Origin: Caenorhabditis elegans
Lineage: Eukaryota > Nematoda > Chromadorea > Rhabditida > Rhabditidae
Length of the DNA stretch: 64,000 bases
Reading direction: 5' to 3'
Assembly (NCBI RefSeq): GCF_000002985.6
Contig: NC_003284.9
Span: 17,236,001 to 17,300,000, forward strand
Below the pieces are notes generated by a model that made no database searches, was not told the origin of the DNA, and saw nothing but the letters and a program-made list of their open reading frames with translations. The position numbers and the translations under genes are program-made. Below, in pieces: positions 51,591 to 63,579 of this stretch (position 1 is its first letter; each line of letters opens with the position of its first letter).

Positions 51591-52039
51591 TTAACTATAT
51601 GTCTAACCAGCCGTTCGCACGCGCAAAGCTCGTGCTCCGACTGGCTCCAAATTAAAGTCTTTGAACAAATCTCTTCATAAATTTGGACGGATTTTCATGA
51701 AAATTCTATAAGTGTTCAGATTTAAATTGAACTTTCCAGATTCTTCTAGTAGTCTCCAGATTGCTTTTGGAAATTCTAGAAGTTTTTTCCAGATTTTTCT
51801 ATAAAGGAGAAAATTGGATTTTCCAGCCAAAAAGTTTCTATAAGAAAATTTGAATTTCCAGCCAAAATTTTTTATCACAAAATTTGAATTTCCCGCCAAA
51901 AATTATTCTCAGAAAATTTGAAATTCTCGCCAAAAATTGTTTTGATAAAATTTCCCGCCAAAAATTTTTTATCAGAAAATTTTAATTTCTCTCCAAAACT
52001 TTTTCTCATTAATTTTGAATTTCCCGGTCAACGTTTTAC
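51591..52039. other. spacer with TTTCCCGCCAAAA repeats
   Basis: Degenerate repeats of (A)TTTCCCGCCAAAAATT occur every 30-35 bp (51820-52020). No gene. Confidence 0.5.
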
Positions 52040-52710
52040 GATGGCTCTCGCCACGAACATTTCAGAAATTTGAATTTTCTCGAATTTTCCAGAAGGTTCT
52101 GGAACAGTCTAGAATTTTCCAGAAATTTCATGAAACGTCTGGAACATTCAAGAACTTTCCTGATTTTTCCAGAAGGTTCTTTCCGGCGTTTTCCCGAACT
52201 TTTCAAATGTTTCTAGAACATTCCAGAGTTTTCCCAATTTTTCCAGTTGGTTTTCGATTATTCCAGAATTTTCTCGAATTTTCCGGAAGGTTCTAGAATA
52301 TTCTAGAATTTTCTTGAAACTTCTGAAAGGTACTGAAACAAATAAAGTTTCTCTAAAAATTTGAAGTTCCCGTCAAAAGTCTTTTTTAGAAAAGTTGAAA
52401 ATCCCGCTAAAATGCCTTTTCTCAGAAAATTTAAACTTCCCGCCAATTTTTTTAAACGACGTGTCTCATCACGATGGGTCTCACCACGATGGGTCTCGAC
52501 ACGAACATTTCAAAATTTTCTCGAATTTTCCAGAAGGTTCTAGAACATTCCAGAAATTTCTCGAATCTTCCAGAAGGTTCTGGAACATTCCAGAATTTTC
52601 TCGAATTTTCCAGAAGGTTCTAGAACATTCCAGAATTTTCTCGAGTCTTTCAAAAGATTCTGGAACATTCCAGAAATTTCTCGAATTTTCCAGAAGGTTC
52701 TAGAACATTT
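52040..52710. repeat. tandem repeats rich in heat-shock elements
   Basis: A unit of about 40 bp, containing TCTCGAATTTTCCAGAAGG and TTCTAGAACATTCCAGAA, repeats with variation. At 52530-52557, 52570-52597 and 52610-52637 there are six consecutive TTC and GAA triplets in alternating orientation, each pair 2 bp apart, a perfect HSE. Such HSE-bearing repeats are known from Caenorhabditis Helitrons. Confidence 0.8.
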
Positions 52711-52739
52711 CTCGACAAAAGACAAGTTTCCCTTCAAAA

Positions 52740-53780
52740 GACTACAGTAATCCTACAGTACTACAGTACTGTAGTAACCCTACAGTACCTCTACAGTACT
52801 ACCACAGTACCCTGAAAATATCCCGCCACTAACCTAAAACCAATATCCATTCAAAAGACGAAAAGTCAACTTTTCCCGAACTACAGTAATCCAACAGTAA
52901 CCCTACAGTACCTGTATAGTACTACTCGAGTACCCTGGCACAATCCCACCATTAACCTTAAACCAATATCACTTCAAAAGAAGAAAAGTCAATTTTTCTC
53001 AACTACAGCACTCCTACAGTACCTCTACAGTACTACTACAGTACCCTGGCACAATGCCACCACTTACCTAAAGCCAATATCCCTTCAAAAGACGAAAAGT
53101 CAATTTTTCCCAAACTGCAGTAATCCTACACTGACCCTACAGCACCTCTACAGTACTACTACAGTATCCTGTCAATATCCCACCACTAACCTAAAGCCAA
53201 TATCCCTTCAAAAGACGAAAAGCCAACTTTTCCTAAACTACAGTAATCCTACAGTACTCCTACAGTACCTCTACAGTACTACTACAGTTTCATTTCTAAC
53301 AGTCTTCTATAACCAAAAAAATATTTAAGAAGAAATCAAAATTGAGAAAAAACGACAAAACTTATTGACTGGCCTAATAGAACTTTCCAGCTTTTTCTAG
53401 ACAATTCTAGAAGTTTCCTGATTTTTCTAGAAAGTCCTAGAAGATTTTTTCTCAGAATCTTTGAATTCCCTTCTGAATTTTATCAATTTCAAAAGACAAT
53501 AACTAATTTTTCTACAGTACTCCTACAGTACTCCTACCGTACTACTACAGTACCCGGATGATATCTCTCCACTAATCCCAAAGCAATATCCTTTCAAAAG
53601 ACGAAAAGTCATTTTTTTTCTAAATGACAGTAATCCTACAGTACTCCTACAGTACCTCTAGCGTACTACTATAGTACCCCGATGATATGCCTCCACTAAT
53701 CCCGAAGCAATATCCCTTCAGGAGACGAAAAGTCAACTTTTCCTAAACTACAGTAGAGGTACTGTAGGAGTACGGTAGGA
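52740..53780. repeat. CTACAGTA-type satellite
   Basis: Many copies of CTACAGTA and CCTACAGTACT, arranged in longer units of about 115-120 bp with CCCTTCAAAAGACGAAAAGT (52740-53300 and 53510-53780). No coding content. Confidence 0.85.
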
Positions 53781-53918
53781 TTTTTCTGAGAAAAAATATT
53801 CTAGAACTTTCTAGAAAAATCAGGAAATTTCTAGAATTGTCTAGAAAAAGCTGGAAAGTTCTATTAGGTCAGTCAATAAGTTTTATCGTTTTTTCTCAAT
53901 TTTTATTTTTTCTCACTA

Positions 53919-55190
53919 CAGTGTGGGAAAGTTCTATAGGACCCCCTCATTTTTGACGTTTCACATATACTGAAAAAACAATTTTTTTGAAAAATTTTAC
54001 CATAGATTGATTCAAAATGTCAAAATATTAGGGTGTTCGATAAGTTTTTCCGTTTTTTCTCAATTTTGATTTTTTCTCAAATATTTTTTGTGATTACATA
54101 GTAGTCAATAAGTAATGAAAAATTTATAAATACAAACCAGTTCCGGCAACTTCAAGGCTGCATCATCTGCCTTCGAGTGGCCGAGAAGAAAAAATAATTT
54201 TTTCGATTTTTTTGGTTTTAGGTTTGAATGGAAATGCTAGTGTTTCATGCAGTTGGAAAACTTTTTTATAACGCAGAATAAAAATATTAGGCAACGAAAA
54301 GCTCTTCTTGACATCTTAAAAGTTGAAAAAGTACCAAACATTAGTAGCAAAAGTTACTATTTTCTCTTCAGAGTGGTACTGTGTGACAGATTTCTATTTA
54401 TGAACAACTTCAAATATGTTGAGCATTTTAAAATGAACAAATTATATGTTGACAACTTGTTGGTATCTTTCACCGTTTAAAAGTTACACATCGGAGAAAC
54501 CTTGTTTTATTTCTATAATATTTCCAAAATAAAAACATTTGAACTATGTTCCATAGAAATTTTTTTTTCGGTTTTCAATTGGATTTTATCCAATTAAATT
54601 ATCAAATTTTTCAATTTTTTTCTTATAGGAGCAATAACTCTGTTGCTATAGTTGCCCGAATAATAGACACTGAAACGGAGAAATGGCCTGAAGCATGATG
54701 TCTATGTACGGTTTCAGCGGTGCAGCGGGGCTCAAACTTATCGCATTTTTCTAAAAACGTACGAATGTTGTTAGAATAGTGTCATGTATCACTTTGTAAT
54801 GTCTGATTGTGATAGGGTAAATATCACGTGGAAACTTCTGTTACAGGACTGTTACAGGACAGTTGCGGCTAAACCTTTAAATGCCAATGGGAAATTGCTT
54901 GAAACTGTGTTTATTCTCATTTTCATGATCATTTACGTTATATTCACTTCAAAAACTCTTTTGTTCCTGTGAAATCGTCAAAAATATGAGGGGGTCCTAT
55001 AGAAGTTTCACACCTGATTTTCCAACATTTTTCCGTGCGCAGCCAGTTTTAGAGGTACAAGTCTGAAAATTTTTGTGTCCACATATTTTGACATTTTGAA
55101 TCAATCTACGGTAAAATTTTTCAAAAATTGTTTTTCAGTATATGTGAAACGTCAAAAATGAGGGGAGTCCTATGGAATTTTCCCACACTG
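53919..55190. mobile_element. Tc-like transposon without intact transposase
   Basis: Ends are CAGTGTGGGAAAGTTCTATA and its near inverse, flanked by TA. The inverted repeats span about 115 bp (CCCCTCATTTTTGACGTTTC). An inner site GGGGTCCTATAGAAGTTTC lies near 54993, about 175 bp from the right end, as in Tc3-type elements. The inside has no transposase; it carries a segment related to 59580-59815. Confidence 0.75.
54100..54480 (+). other. duplicated segment with small ORF, copy 1
   Basis: TTTATAAATACAAACCAGTTCC (TATA-like) is followed by a frame at 54247-54480 (MQLENFFITQNKNIRQRKAL, 77 residues). The same order recurs at 59580-59820. The frame is not kept in copy 2, so coding is doubtful. Confidence 0.4.
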
Positions 55191-55330
55191 TATTATTAAA
55201 GGATTAAAGGATTAAAGGACGATCCGTTCTTCAAGTGCTATGCACTGCGGATCTGGGATTCAGGTACACTGCCTGGTGGTGAGCTATATCAGACTACTTC
55301 CAGATATATTATATCTCAGAACTGTGATGG
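55191..55330 (-). repeat. 3' end of an RTE-related element
   Basis: On the minus strand it ends GAAGAACGGATCGTC, as does the RTE at 44285, followed by three copies of CTTTAATC-type tail. Confidence 0.55.
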
Positions 55331-55394
55331 CGAAAAAAAAATTTTCGATTTTTTTTTTTTGGCGAATTGAAAAAGTTTATATGCCCTGATGACA

Positions 55395-56030
55395 AATCTG
55401 CAATTAAAGCTCTATGCATAGCTTTTTAGTGACGCTACATCCTCTTGATCTCACTGTTCCTGAAACTTCCAAGTTGATCTCACATCTTGACGCTTATATC
55501 CCTGAGGACTCTAGCCTCTTAATAGCGGATTTCAACTTGCCATTATTAGATGGGATTCTGTTGAAAACTCCTCACATCAATTTTCTTACTTTTTGATCAG
55601 TCATGATCTCTCGCAGCATGTTTCTTTCCCCACCCGAATACACAAAACCTCGTCCAATATTCTCGACCTTGTTATCCCTCTGCCAATCTCGGAGTCAGTA
55701 ACATCAAAGCCTGTCCATCTCTTGCTTCATCTGACCATCTCAGTGTCATCTTCAGTTTACATCTCATCTTTAGTCCTTCCTCTTCCACTCCTGAAACTAC
55801 CGCTATTCGTCTTAACTATAAAAAATGCAGTTTTAAATCATTAAATTCTGACTTAGCCCACTTGGACTGGGGCATAAAACTCAGACCTTTTCCTGACACT
55901 TTGGCCAAATTCGATCATTTCATCGACACCTTAATTTAACTTAATTCTCACCATACCCCTCTCGCTGGCTCTCCACGTCTCTTAAAATCATTGAAAAATC
56001 CAGATGCCGCACGACCCTGATCTGAACCAG
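55395..56030 (+). pseudogene. CR1-like endonuclease fragment
   Basis: Frames at 55414-55596 and 55593-55844 read LHPLDLTVPETSKLISHLD, LLIADFNLPLLDG and HVSFPTRIHKTSSNILDLVI, the order of an AP-like endonuclease of CR1-type elements. The DNA matches 51412-51590 in inverse orientation. Stops and shifts interrupt it. Confidence 0.65.
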
Positions 56031-57118
56031 ACTCCATTTAATTTTTCGAATCTTAGTGTTACTCTTTTGCATGACTTTTTCGATTGTATTCCGCAGAATT
56101 TAAATTTCCGTATATTCTCTATTAGTGCTGGATGCGGAACTGATTTCCAGTTTTTTTCGGAACGCAGCACTATTAGAGACTGCAGTACTACTGGAGACTC
56201 CAGCACTCATTTTTCAACGGGCATTTTCAATTGGAGATAACTAGTTATTAGTAACAAAAGCTTATCTTTAAGCAGAAATTAATTGAAATTGTGAACTTTT
56301 GTAACAAAAATGACTAAATAATTCAATTATGTTTGTAAACTAACAAGACAATGATCAAAAAATTAAAAAGAAAACACCACAAAATGTCGAATCTATTGAG
56401 TGAGCACTAATAGAGACTGCAGTACTACTGGAGATGCAGCACTAATAGAGAATATGGTGTATTCTTAAGATGAGTTTGGATTTGGCCGACGAACAACGTG
56501 AAAAATCGGTACAGACTGTTTGAGGGAATTGTTCAGTGCCGTATTGAGACAAACCGGTTTGTTTCAAACGTTTTCATTTGCAGGTAAGATAACCGAAGGT
56601 CTAGGTGGACGAGAAACTGTCAGATGTCTGCAGCAACTGAAAGCATTTTGCAAACGTTTGATTAAACTTGAAGATTTCCCGTTAACATTTATTTCAAATT
56701 CCAAAAGACACGAATAAATTGAAACAAAACTTTCCATTTTGTAAGGAATGGGTCAACGGGGGGCGGGGGGAAAAGAGTGAATAAGAGAGGACACAAAAAT
56801 TTCAGGGAACGGTGAATATTAACATAAAAGTGAAATAGGCTTAACGTTATTAGAGATAGAGTAGTATTGTATTGATTAGATGGAGGAAAGGGGTAAAACA
56901 TGTGATTAATTCGGAGAATGATAGAGCATGGCGGTGGAATATTGATAAACTTCTCAAAACATAAAAAACAACATGTCTGATTTAATTACTTATTTTTTAT
57001 TTTTTATTTTTATTTTTATATATTTTTTATTTTTTATTTTTTATTTTTTATTTTATTTTTTTTTTTTTTAATTAATTTTTTCAAATTTAATTATTTAATT
57101 AATGACATATCGGATTGA
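56031..57118. other. no gene; AT-rich low-complexity end
   Basis: At 56150-56210 and 56400-56450 lie GCAGTACTACTGGAGA repeats. At 56985-57110 is a run of TTTTTTATTTTTTA. A 65-codon frame at 56520-56717 (LGGRETVRCLQQLKAFCKRL) looks coding-like but has no context. Confidence 0.4.
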
Positions 57119-58538
57119 TCAAAGCACATCAAAATAGAAATTGTAATCTTCGAGCGATCCAAGAGCAGTCTTTCCGGCAATGTTTTGAACACTGTAATCT
57201 TGTCGTCCTTCTTTTTCAAAACCAGCAAACATGTAATCAACTAGCAAAACAAAAAAAAACTGGTCAGTGTTCCTGTACAGCCGATTGTATAGCTTCACAC
57301 GGAGCGAGCTAAGTTGTCCATTAGCACCCTTGATCCACAAAGTCACGTATAACTTCACTGTTTCCGGCATCATTTCATTGTTCATCTCGATTCTAGAAGT
57401 GTTGAACAGAAGAAAATCATTGTATTTGATTGAGAAACTTGGGCCAATTAATAGAAACTCCAAGTTTCTGCAAAAAACTTGGTTTCGAAACGAGGTTGGC
57501 AAATTATCGACCGTGAGCACCAGCTCGTTGCAGTTGTTGATCATTAAAATAAGCCATTTTCCGATTCTCCTGAAGTTGAGGTTGGACGTCTGAAGTGTGA
57601 TTCTATGGAACCTGACTCCAATCAATTCTCGGAAAAAATAAAAGCAATCATCGCTTGACTCGGTGATAGTGATGCTTTTTGGAAGTTTTCTTAAAAACGG
57701 AGCCAGTTTCTTGAACAACTGATCAGCGGTAAGTCTTTTGTCGAAGACTACCTCATGGTTGTCCATAGAAATCTTCACTGATCGCTTCGGATGCATCCAA
57801 ATCTTCACATTTGGGCCGTATTTGAACATTAAATTTACAAAAAGTCCGTAAAAATGCAGTCCGATATACAATTCTTCTGCTATCGGATGTGAGACTGAAT
57901 TCAAATCGAATTTTCCGATAATGACAAGAACAAGCCTGAAAATTGAGTTTATTTTTTGCAGTATTCATTAAATATTTTCATGCTTCTTAGCATTGTTTCT
58001 CAACACTGTGCTTTTGAAATTCGCTCTACAATAAGTTTCAAGATACATTTAAAGGTAGTGTCCAGTCAATGGGAGTTTCATTTCAAAGTGCTCAGAATGA
58101 TTCCAAATGGCAAGCTACCACGATAAAAAACGGCAAAATGCATTAAGTTTGTAAACAGTCCGATGATTCTGGCGGTTTGCCATCTCTTGCTAATATACTC
58201 ATTCCAATTACCGCGCTTTTGTTTCTAAACTTTGCCGATTTCTCATTATTTTGAAATACAAAAAATAGTATTGAACATTGATGGCCTTCTCTTTAATAAA
58301 AGTTAGAAAAAAACTGAAAAAAATTTACGTCAAAAATGAAAAAAAAAGCCTAGTGGGGCCCTGTTTAGACACAAAAGCAAAAGCAAAAGCTGACTACACG
58401 TGAAAAGTTTTTTTACAAAAAAAAATCAAATGTCAAAACTTACAGCTGGAAGAACGATATAATATTTAGAACTTTATTAATAGCACGAGGGGGTAGTTCA
58501 AGTAGTTTCAGAGGAATCAGAGGGGTGGTCACAGACAT
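57119..58538 (-). CDS. FBXB-type F-box gene, probably with a lost splice donor
   Basis: Exon 1 (58444-58538) codes the F-box start MSVTTPLIPLKLLELPPRAI and ends at CT|GTAAGT. Exon 2 begins after TTATTGTAG at 58025 (ANFKSTVLRNNAKKHEN) in phase. Exon 3 (57119-57935) begins after AATTTTCAG and codes an FBA_2-like C-terminal region: LFKKLAPFLRKLPKSITITE, LQTSNLNFRRIGKWLILMIN and VTLWIKGANGQLSSLRVKL. Between exons 2 and 3 I see no GT donor; the sequence is GAAAATATTTAATG. So the donor may have mutated, or exon 2 is used differently. The protein would act as an SCF adaptor. Exon 3 is fully open, so loss, if real, is recent. Confidence 0.65.
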
Positions 58539-59579
58539 TTGAATAACAAGGTAATGAATGTACGAGGAATGATACAGGCTATAATGATGAGAATGAGCCG
58601 TCTCAATAGACAAGAGCCGATAGAACACCCGACTACATTAGTGTGTAGATGACAGTGACGGCGTAGAGTGACCAATAGCTAGAATCGATATTTTTCATTA
58701 TCACATCTTTACATCAAACGGAGGAAATAGCTCTGTCGGTATTACCGGCTCGGCAGTCACAGTTGATTTGCAATGAAAGCAAAAACGCTTCGACGCAGAC
58801 ATTTCTCGTGTTTGTGAAAATTGGCGTCAGAGTGGCAAGCACCAAGGTCATATTAAAAACGCTCGCAATGTGAACAGGTTTCTTGGTTGATATTCCCTCC
58901 TTTTAAGTGTTGATCAAAACAAAGTTTTAAGCTATTTTCGTTTTGTTTTTCTTTTTTTATCGCTTTTTTGCTGCCACTAAAGTTTTGAAAAACAAAATTC
59001 TTGATTTAGAAGGATCTTACTTACTGATTATATATAATTTTAAAATCAAAAGGGTCCCAAAAAACATGTGAAACGTGTAGAAAATGAGCTGTTTAATATT
59101 TTCCACGAGTGTGAAAATTCAGAATAAGCCATAGCGATGAAGCCATAGCAAATCTAGAGTTGGGGGATAAAAACGTACAGAAGGTTTGAACGCTCCTAAC
59201 TTTAATGGCACGACAAAAAAACAAATTTATCTTCTACTGAAAAGTTGTTAAAAATGAAATGAACTGTCAGTTGACAATAAATTGCTATCCTACATGAGTG
59301 ACTGTAAGACGATATATGCAGTACATTAAGAGCCCAAAGGCGCTGAATATACCCAGTCGTATTCCAACACAACTCATGTAAGAAAATTTGTTTCTTTTTA
59401 ACACATTTTTATAACCTATTACGGCGGAAAATAAATTTTTTATATGAGTGGCTTCTAGTGTATGCAGTATATAAAAGCTTACTAGCTTCAGCTGTTTTAT
59501 GAAGCTTCAAGGAACTTTGAAATCTGAAAAAAATGCAAAAGTTTTTCAAAATTTTTTTGCGATGTTTGATGCTTTTCTC
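58539..59579. other. no gene recognised
   Basis: About 1 kb of AT-rich DNA. No open frame or repeat that I can support. Confidence 0.4.
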
Positions 59580-59820
59580 GTTTTTTCTCAGTTTTGATTT
59601 GTTTTTTCTAATTACTTAGTAGTTAGTCAGTAGTGAAACTTTTATAAATACCAACCAGTTCCTGCAATTTCCAGACTCCACCAACTCCTTTGAGTGGTCG
59701 AGAAGAAAGAATAACTGAATGGAAATGTTACTGTTTCATGCAGCTTCAAAACTATAGCACAGCGTAGATTGAAAACAATAGGCAACGAAAAGCACTTCTC
59801 GATATCTTAAAGGAAAGTTA
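59580..59820 (+). other. duplicated segment with TATA-like motif, copy 2
   Basis: TTTATAAATACCAACCAGTTCC, GAGTGGTCGAGAAGAAAG and GTTTCATGCAGCTTC match 54110-54330 in order, at roughly 80 percent by eye. Confidence 0.55.
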
Positions 59821-59941
59821 ACGGGTTGATTGAGGTACGTTTAAAGCCGATAGGTAACCAATTTTGATGACTTTTGAATATCTATGGGCTTTAAATGTAC
59901 TTTAACCCTCTGGTAAAATCGATTCTGATCGACGTCGAAGT

Positions 59942-60294
59942 ATGTCGAAACTGGGTGTACCTGCATCGATTGGACTTACTTTGACGTCGATTGGACTCAC
60001 TGGTTATGTTATTGTGAAAATCATCTACATTTATAGAGTTCGCTGTGGCCGGATTCTCCTTGATTGGCAAAAAAGTAGTAAGGAACTGCATGACAACTAT
60101 TCTTTGGGACATGATGAGAAACAAACTGTAAGCTTCTACCAAGATTCACTAGATCTACAATTCAAAACTTTATAGGGATAGAGTGCGTCGTGTCTATAAA
60201 CTCACACAGGGGAAAGATGCAATTAAAGTAAAGAGATGGATGAAGGAGGAGCTAGCGAAGGAGAACAGTGAGATTTTTTACATGCGAGCTTTCT
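59942..60294 (+). CDS. possible small membrane protein gene, splice unclear
   Basis: The first exon frame (59942 to about 60127) reads MSKLGVPASIGLTLTSIGL, has one membrane segment (about 10-30) and continues LLDWQKSSKELHDNYSLGHD. A GTAAGC donor and TTTATAG acceptor follow. Downstream, the frame that looks coding (DRVRRVYKLTQGKD, RWMKEELAKENSEI, then a stop near 60294) does not join in phase with the best splice. The gene may be damaged, or I misread the junction. Family unknown. Confidence 0.35.
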
Positions 60295-60478
60295 AATAGC
60301 TTTTTTGATAATTTCAATAAAACTATACCTGCAAGAAAGAAATTATCTTTCATCCTAAATTTTGTTTCTAACATATTTATTGAAAATTTCGCTTCCAACG
60401 AGTCCATCGAAATTTCCGCCTCCAAATCCATCTTGTTTCGATCAACTTGTTTTTCCTAACTCGACGCTGTCTTTCCAG

Positions 60479-60560
60479 ATGGGTCTGAAAAGTCTGATCG
60501 GAGAGGACCGCTAGTACTTGTCATTTCCACTAACCGCTCATATTTCAACAGCTATGATAC
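60479..60560 (-). pseudogene. decayed copy of part of 61199-61255
   Basis: The order GGGTCTG, AAAAGT, GATCGGAGAG and CACTAACCGC matches the minus-strand gene fragment at 61199-61255 with many changes. Confidence 0.4.
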
Positions 60561-60660
60561 TTTCGACGAGTATACTACAGGACCGAGACAAACGTTTTCT
60601 AAAAAAAAAATACAAATCTGCTTTTCAATATGATAATTCAACTTTACAGAACTGAGAAAA

Positions 60661-61324
60661 AGAACTGAAAAAAGCCTTGTAGGATACAAGCTGCAACCAT
60701 AGCCATTCAGCGATCAATGAATCCGGTGATTCCATCATGTTTCTTCCAAGATAATTCCATACGTACGACTGAACGGTCTGCAAATAAAGTTAATATTAGC
60801 ATCAAACAAGAAACAGTAGAAAAACTTACATTTGATAAAACCGTAGTTCTCAAACTGTCTCTCACAAATTGAGATCTTGAGATCAATCCAACGACGACAA
60901 GCGAGCACAACCTTCTCGTCGGCGAGTCAAAGTTTTTCATTTAATGCGACGTCTCCATTTCATCATGATCATATCTTTTTCCCGTAGAAACGAATGTCTC
61001 AATTGCGCAGATCTCGTCCTCATCCATCTTCGTTTTTACCTCCTTTTACAATTGTAACGGTTTTCTTGCGTGGATACGGTATTGGGCAATCAAATGTCCG
61101 TTGCGATTGCTAATCGGCTTCACCTTATACAAATTTCCTTGGATTTCGCAAGTCAATTCCGGATTCTTTGGTTGCACCGTTTGTGGCTCTTTCAATTGGG
61201 TCTGCAAAAAGTTTTGGTCGGAGAGAATCATCAGTTCTTGAACTTCACTAACCGCAAAATCCCACATCGTCATCCCTTCACTCTGCGATCGCTGAAGCGC
61301 CAGACAAGAATCTAAAAAAAACAA
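60661..61324 (-). pseudogene. fragment of an unrecognised spliced gene
   Basis: On the minus strand, after a TTTTTTTAG acceptor near 61313, a frame reads SCLALQRSQSEGMTMWDF, LMILSDQNFLQTQLKEPQ and NRNGHLIAQYRIHARK. Further on, MDEDEICAIETFVSTGKRYD and, after a stop, RRWIDLKISICERQFENYGF followed by GTAAGT and TTTGCAG look coding, in different frames. I cannot build one intact gene. Probably a decayed gene of a worm-specific family. Confidence 0.35.
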
Positions 61325-61569
61325 TCTATGAGTGAAAGTGACGTTAAATTTCGCGCTAATAAATGATTTTATCCCAAATTTACCACTGTATCCTCGTGTT
61401 CATCGAAATATAATGGACAATGGAAGCCAAACATATTCAAAAATGTGAAAAAGTAACAACTATAAATTGGTGGAAGAAATTCTGTTGAATTTGCAAAATT
61501 AAAATTATAATTACAAGAAACTATGTTTAAAATGAATGATTCCGCAAAGAAATTAGTTGACACAATTTT

Positions 61570-61843
61570 TTTTGCGCGGTCCGCAATAGTTCGTCGGGGT
61601 CACGTACAATTGTCAACCGTAACACGGCCCGGCAAAGGGTACATCAGTGTAAACGCGCTCTACGGATAATTGAGTTTAGCCAGGTTTGGGCGCGTTTTAA
61701 GGAAAAAAACCATTTTTTATATGCATCACAAAAATGTTGGACCATCCGTTTTTGAGAAAAACGCGCCCCAACGCCCAGGTGTACGGTAGACAAATTGCGT
61801 ACAGGTACCACTTCTCGGGCGGTGCGTAACCTTTAATTCTTTA
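61570..61843. other. no gene; GC-richer repeat-like stretch
   Basis: Contains facing GGGCGCGTTTT and AAAACGCGCCCC (about 61689 and 61757), a small inverted repeat, and CCGGCAAAGGGTAC. Confidence 0.4.
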
Positions 61844-62249
61844 AGTCTAGAATAGGGCTGTGCGGTTGATGACTCGGCTGATGGAGAAAATCAAGTTTTT
61901 CAACGTGTTAGCAATGACCAATTAGGGAATACTTGTATTTGCAGTATCGGCTGAGTCATGAGCTTCTTATTCTAGAAGAAATTTTTTTAAAAGTGCACAC
62001 ACCTTCACAAAACAGTCGGTTTTTCAAATCAGCCGAGTAACTCGGCTGTCGGCTGTCGGCTGATTGGAAAAACGAGTCTTTCAGGAAAGTGTGTGCACTT
62101 TTTCAAAAAATTTCTTCTAGAATAAGAAGCTCATGGCTCGGCAGATATGGCAAATACAAGTATTCCCTAATTGATCATTGCTAACACGTTGAAAAACGTT
62201 AATCTGTTCCATCAGCCGAGCCATCAGCAGCACAGCCCTATTCTAGACT
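61844..62249. mobile_element. 406-bp foldback element
   Basis: AGTCTAGAATAGGGCTGTG at the left faces its inverse at the right. The arms match along about 180 bp (TGCTAACACGTTGAAAAACG; TTCTAGAAGAAATTTTTT) around a centre with CGGCTGTCGGCTGTCGGCTG. No coding content. Confidence 0.85.
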
Positions 62250-62951
62250 CTAGAAGACAAATGACTTGACAGTTTTATGAAAACTTTAAAATGTTTTAAA
62301 TATTGCTTACTGAAAAAATTGAACTTGAACATCAAAAATTGAAGAATTGAAAGCCTGATTACGAAAATAAACTTTACGGGGTGACGACTTTCAAATATGT
62401 GTATATGTGTAGATGCATTTTTTCAAAGAATTCATACAGTAATATGAAAATATAAAATGTTAAAAAATGGAATTGAGCATTTTCTTCAGTTCAAAACTTG
62501 AAAATAGAAATTATGAAAAAGCTAATATATTTGAAAAATATTAGGTCGACAAAAAAGTATTGACGTGCTTTGCAATTTCACGATTTTTTGAAAATTTTAC
62601 ATATGTGATGTATAGTAAGCAGTGAGAATATGAAAACATATAAGTTTCATCTATTATACTTTGGTCCTCTGCGTAGTAATCGAAAATTTTTTGAAATTTT
62701 TTTTCTTGATTTTTTGAGTTAGCCGTTGGAGACTTGATGCTAATATACAAATCAATTAATGCTATTTTTGTTTAGTGCAAAAAATGAATTCCAACTCCAT
62801 TGAGCCATTCCAAAATTTTTTTATAGTGAACCAAAGGCAAAATGCGAACCACACAAAAAATACGACCTTTTTCAATTTTGATTAATTCTTGAACGTATTC
62901 ATGATAAAATAAATACAATTATTACTTTTATTCATTTTATTAAAATACCAG
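62250..62951. other. no gene; possible mariner end
   Basis: At 62544, TAGGTCGACAAAAAAGTATT resembles the end of a mariner-type element, but its partner is not seen. No gene. Confidence 0.3.
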
Positions 62952-63272
62952 CCATTTCCTTTAGATTTCGCAACTTTTCAAAATTCAATATTTTCTTAAA
63001 GTCTGGTATTTGGATAACTTTTACACTTTACTAATGACAATTTTTCAAATTAAAAACATCAAATTTATTCGATTTGAAAATTTTTGTTGTATACTTACTG
63101 TATTTCTTCATAGATTGACTTTTTTAAACAAAAATGCTCAATTCAAATATTATTATTGTTTTTGATTTGAAAAATTGTCATCGACAAAGTGTAAAAGTTA
63201 TCCAAATACCAGACTTTGAAAAAAAATTGAACTTTGCGATTGAAAATTGCGAAATCTACAGGAAATGACTTG
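62952..63272. repeat. foldback repeat, about 320 bp
   Basis: AAGTCTGGTATTTGGATAAC on the left (about 62999) pairs with GTTATCCAAATACCAGACTT on the right (about 63197). The outer arms (CATTTCCTTTAGATTTCGCA and its inverse-like partner) extend it. Confidence 0.8.
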
Positions 63273-63579
63273 AATTTAAAAAAAAAAAGAACTCATCTAG
63301 AAATGAGCCAAAAATATCTGCAAATTCACTAAAACTGACTCTTTAAATTAATAAAAAAGTTATTTTTCGATAATCAGATAGATATCGATTTTTTTGTTTT
63401 ATTTTTCACATTAATTAAAGACATATCTCTATTTTTTTAAATCTTTTTTTCTCATTACAATTAATGTATTTGTGGGAAAAGTTAGCTTTTCAAAGTAACC
63501 AAGAATGGAAACGGAAATAGTTTTGGATATATACTTGCAACATATGTATGCCTTTAAAAATAAAAGAGTTATTGTTTTC

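Noticed and set aside
52015-52737. Open frames in the HSE array
   Set aside because: They are translations of a 40-bp tandem repeat and change frame between units.
62541-62750. C-terminal part of a mariner transposase on the minus strand
   Set aside because: Only the terminal TAGGTCGACAAAAAAG is suggestive; the translated sequence lacks mariner motifs.
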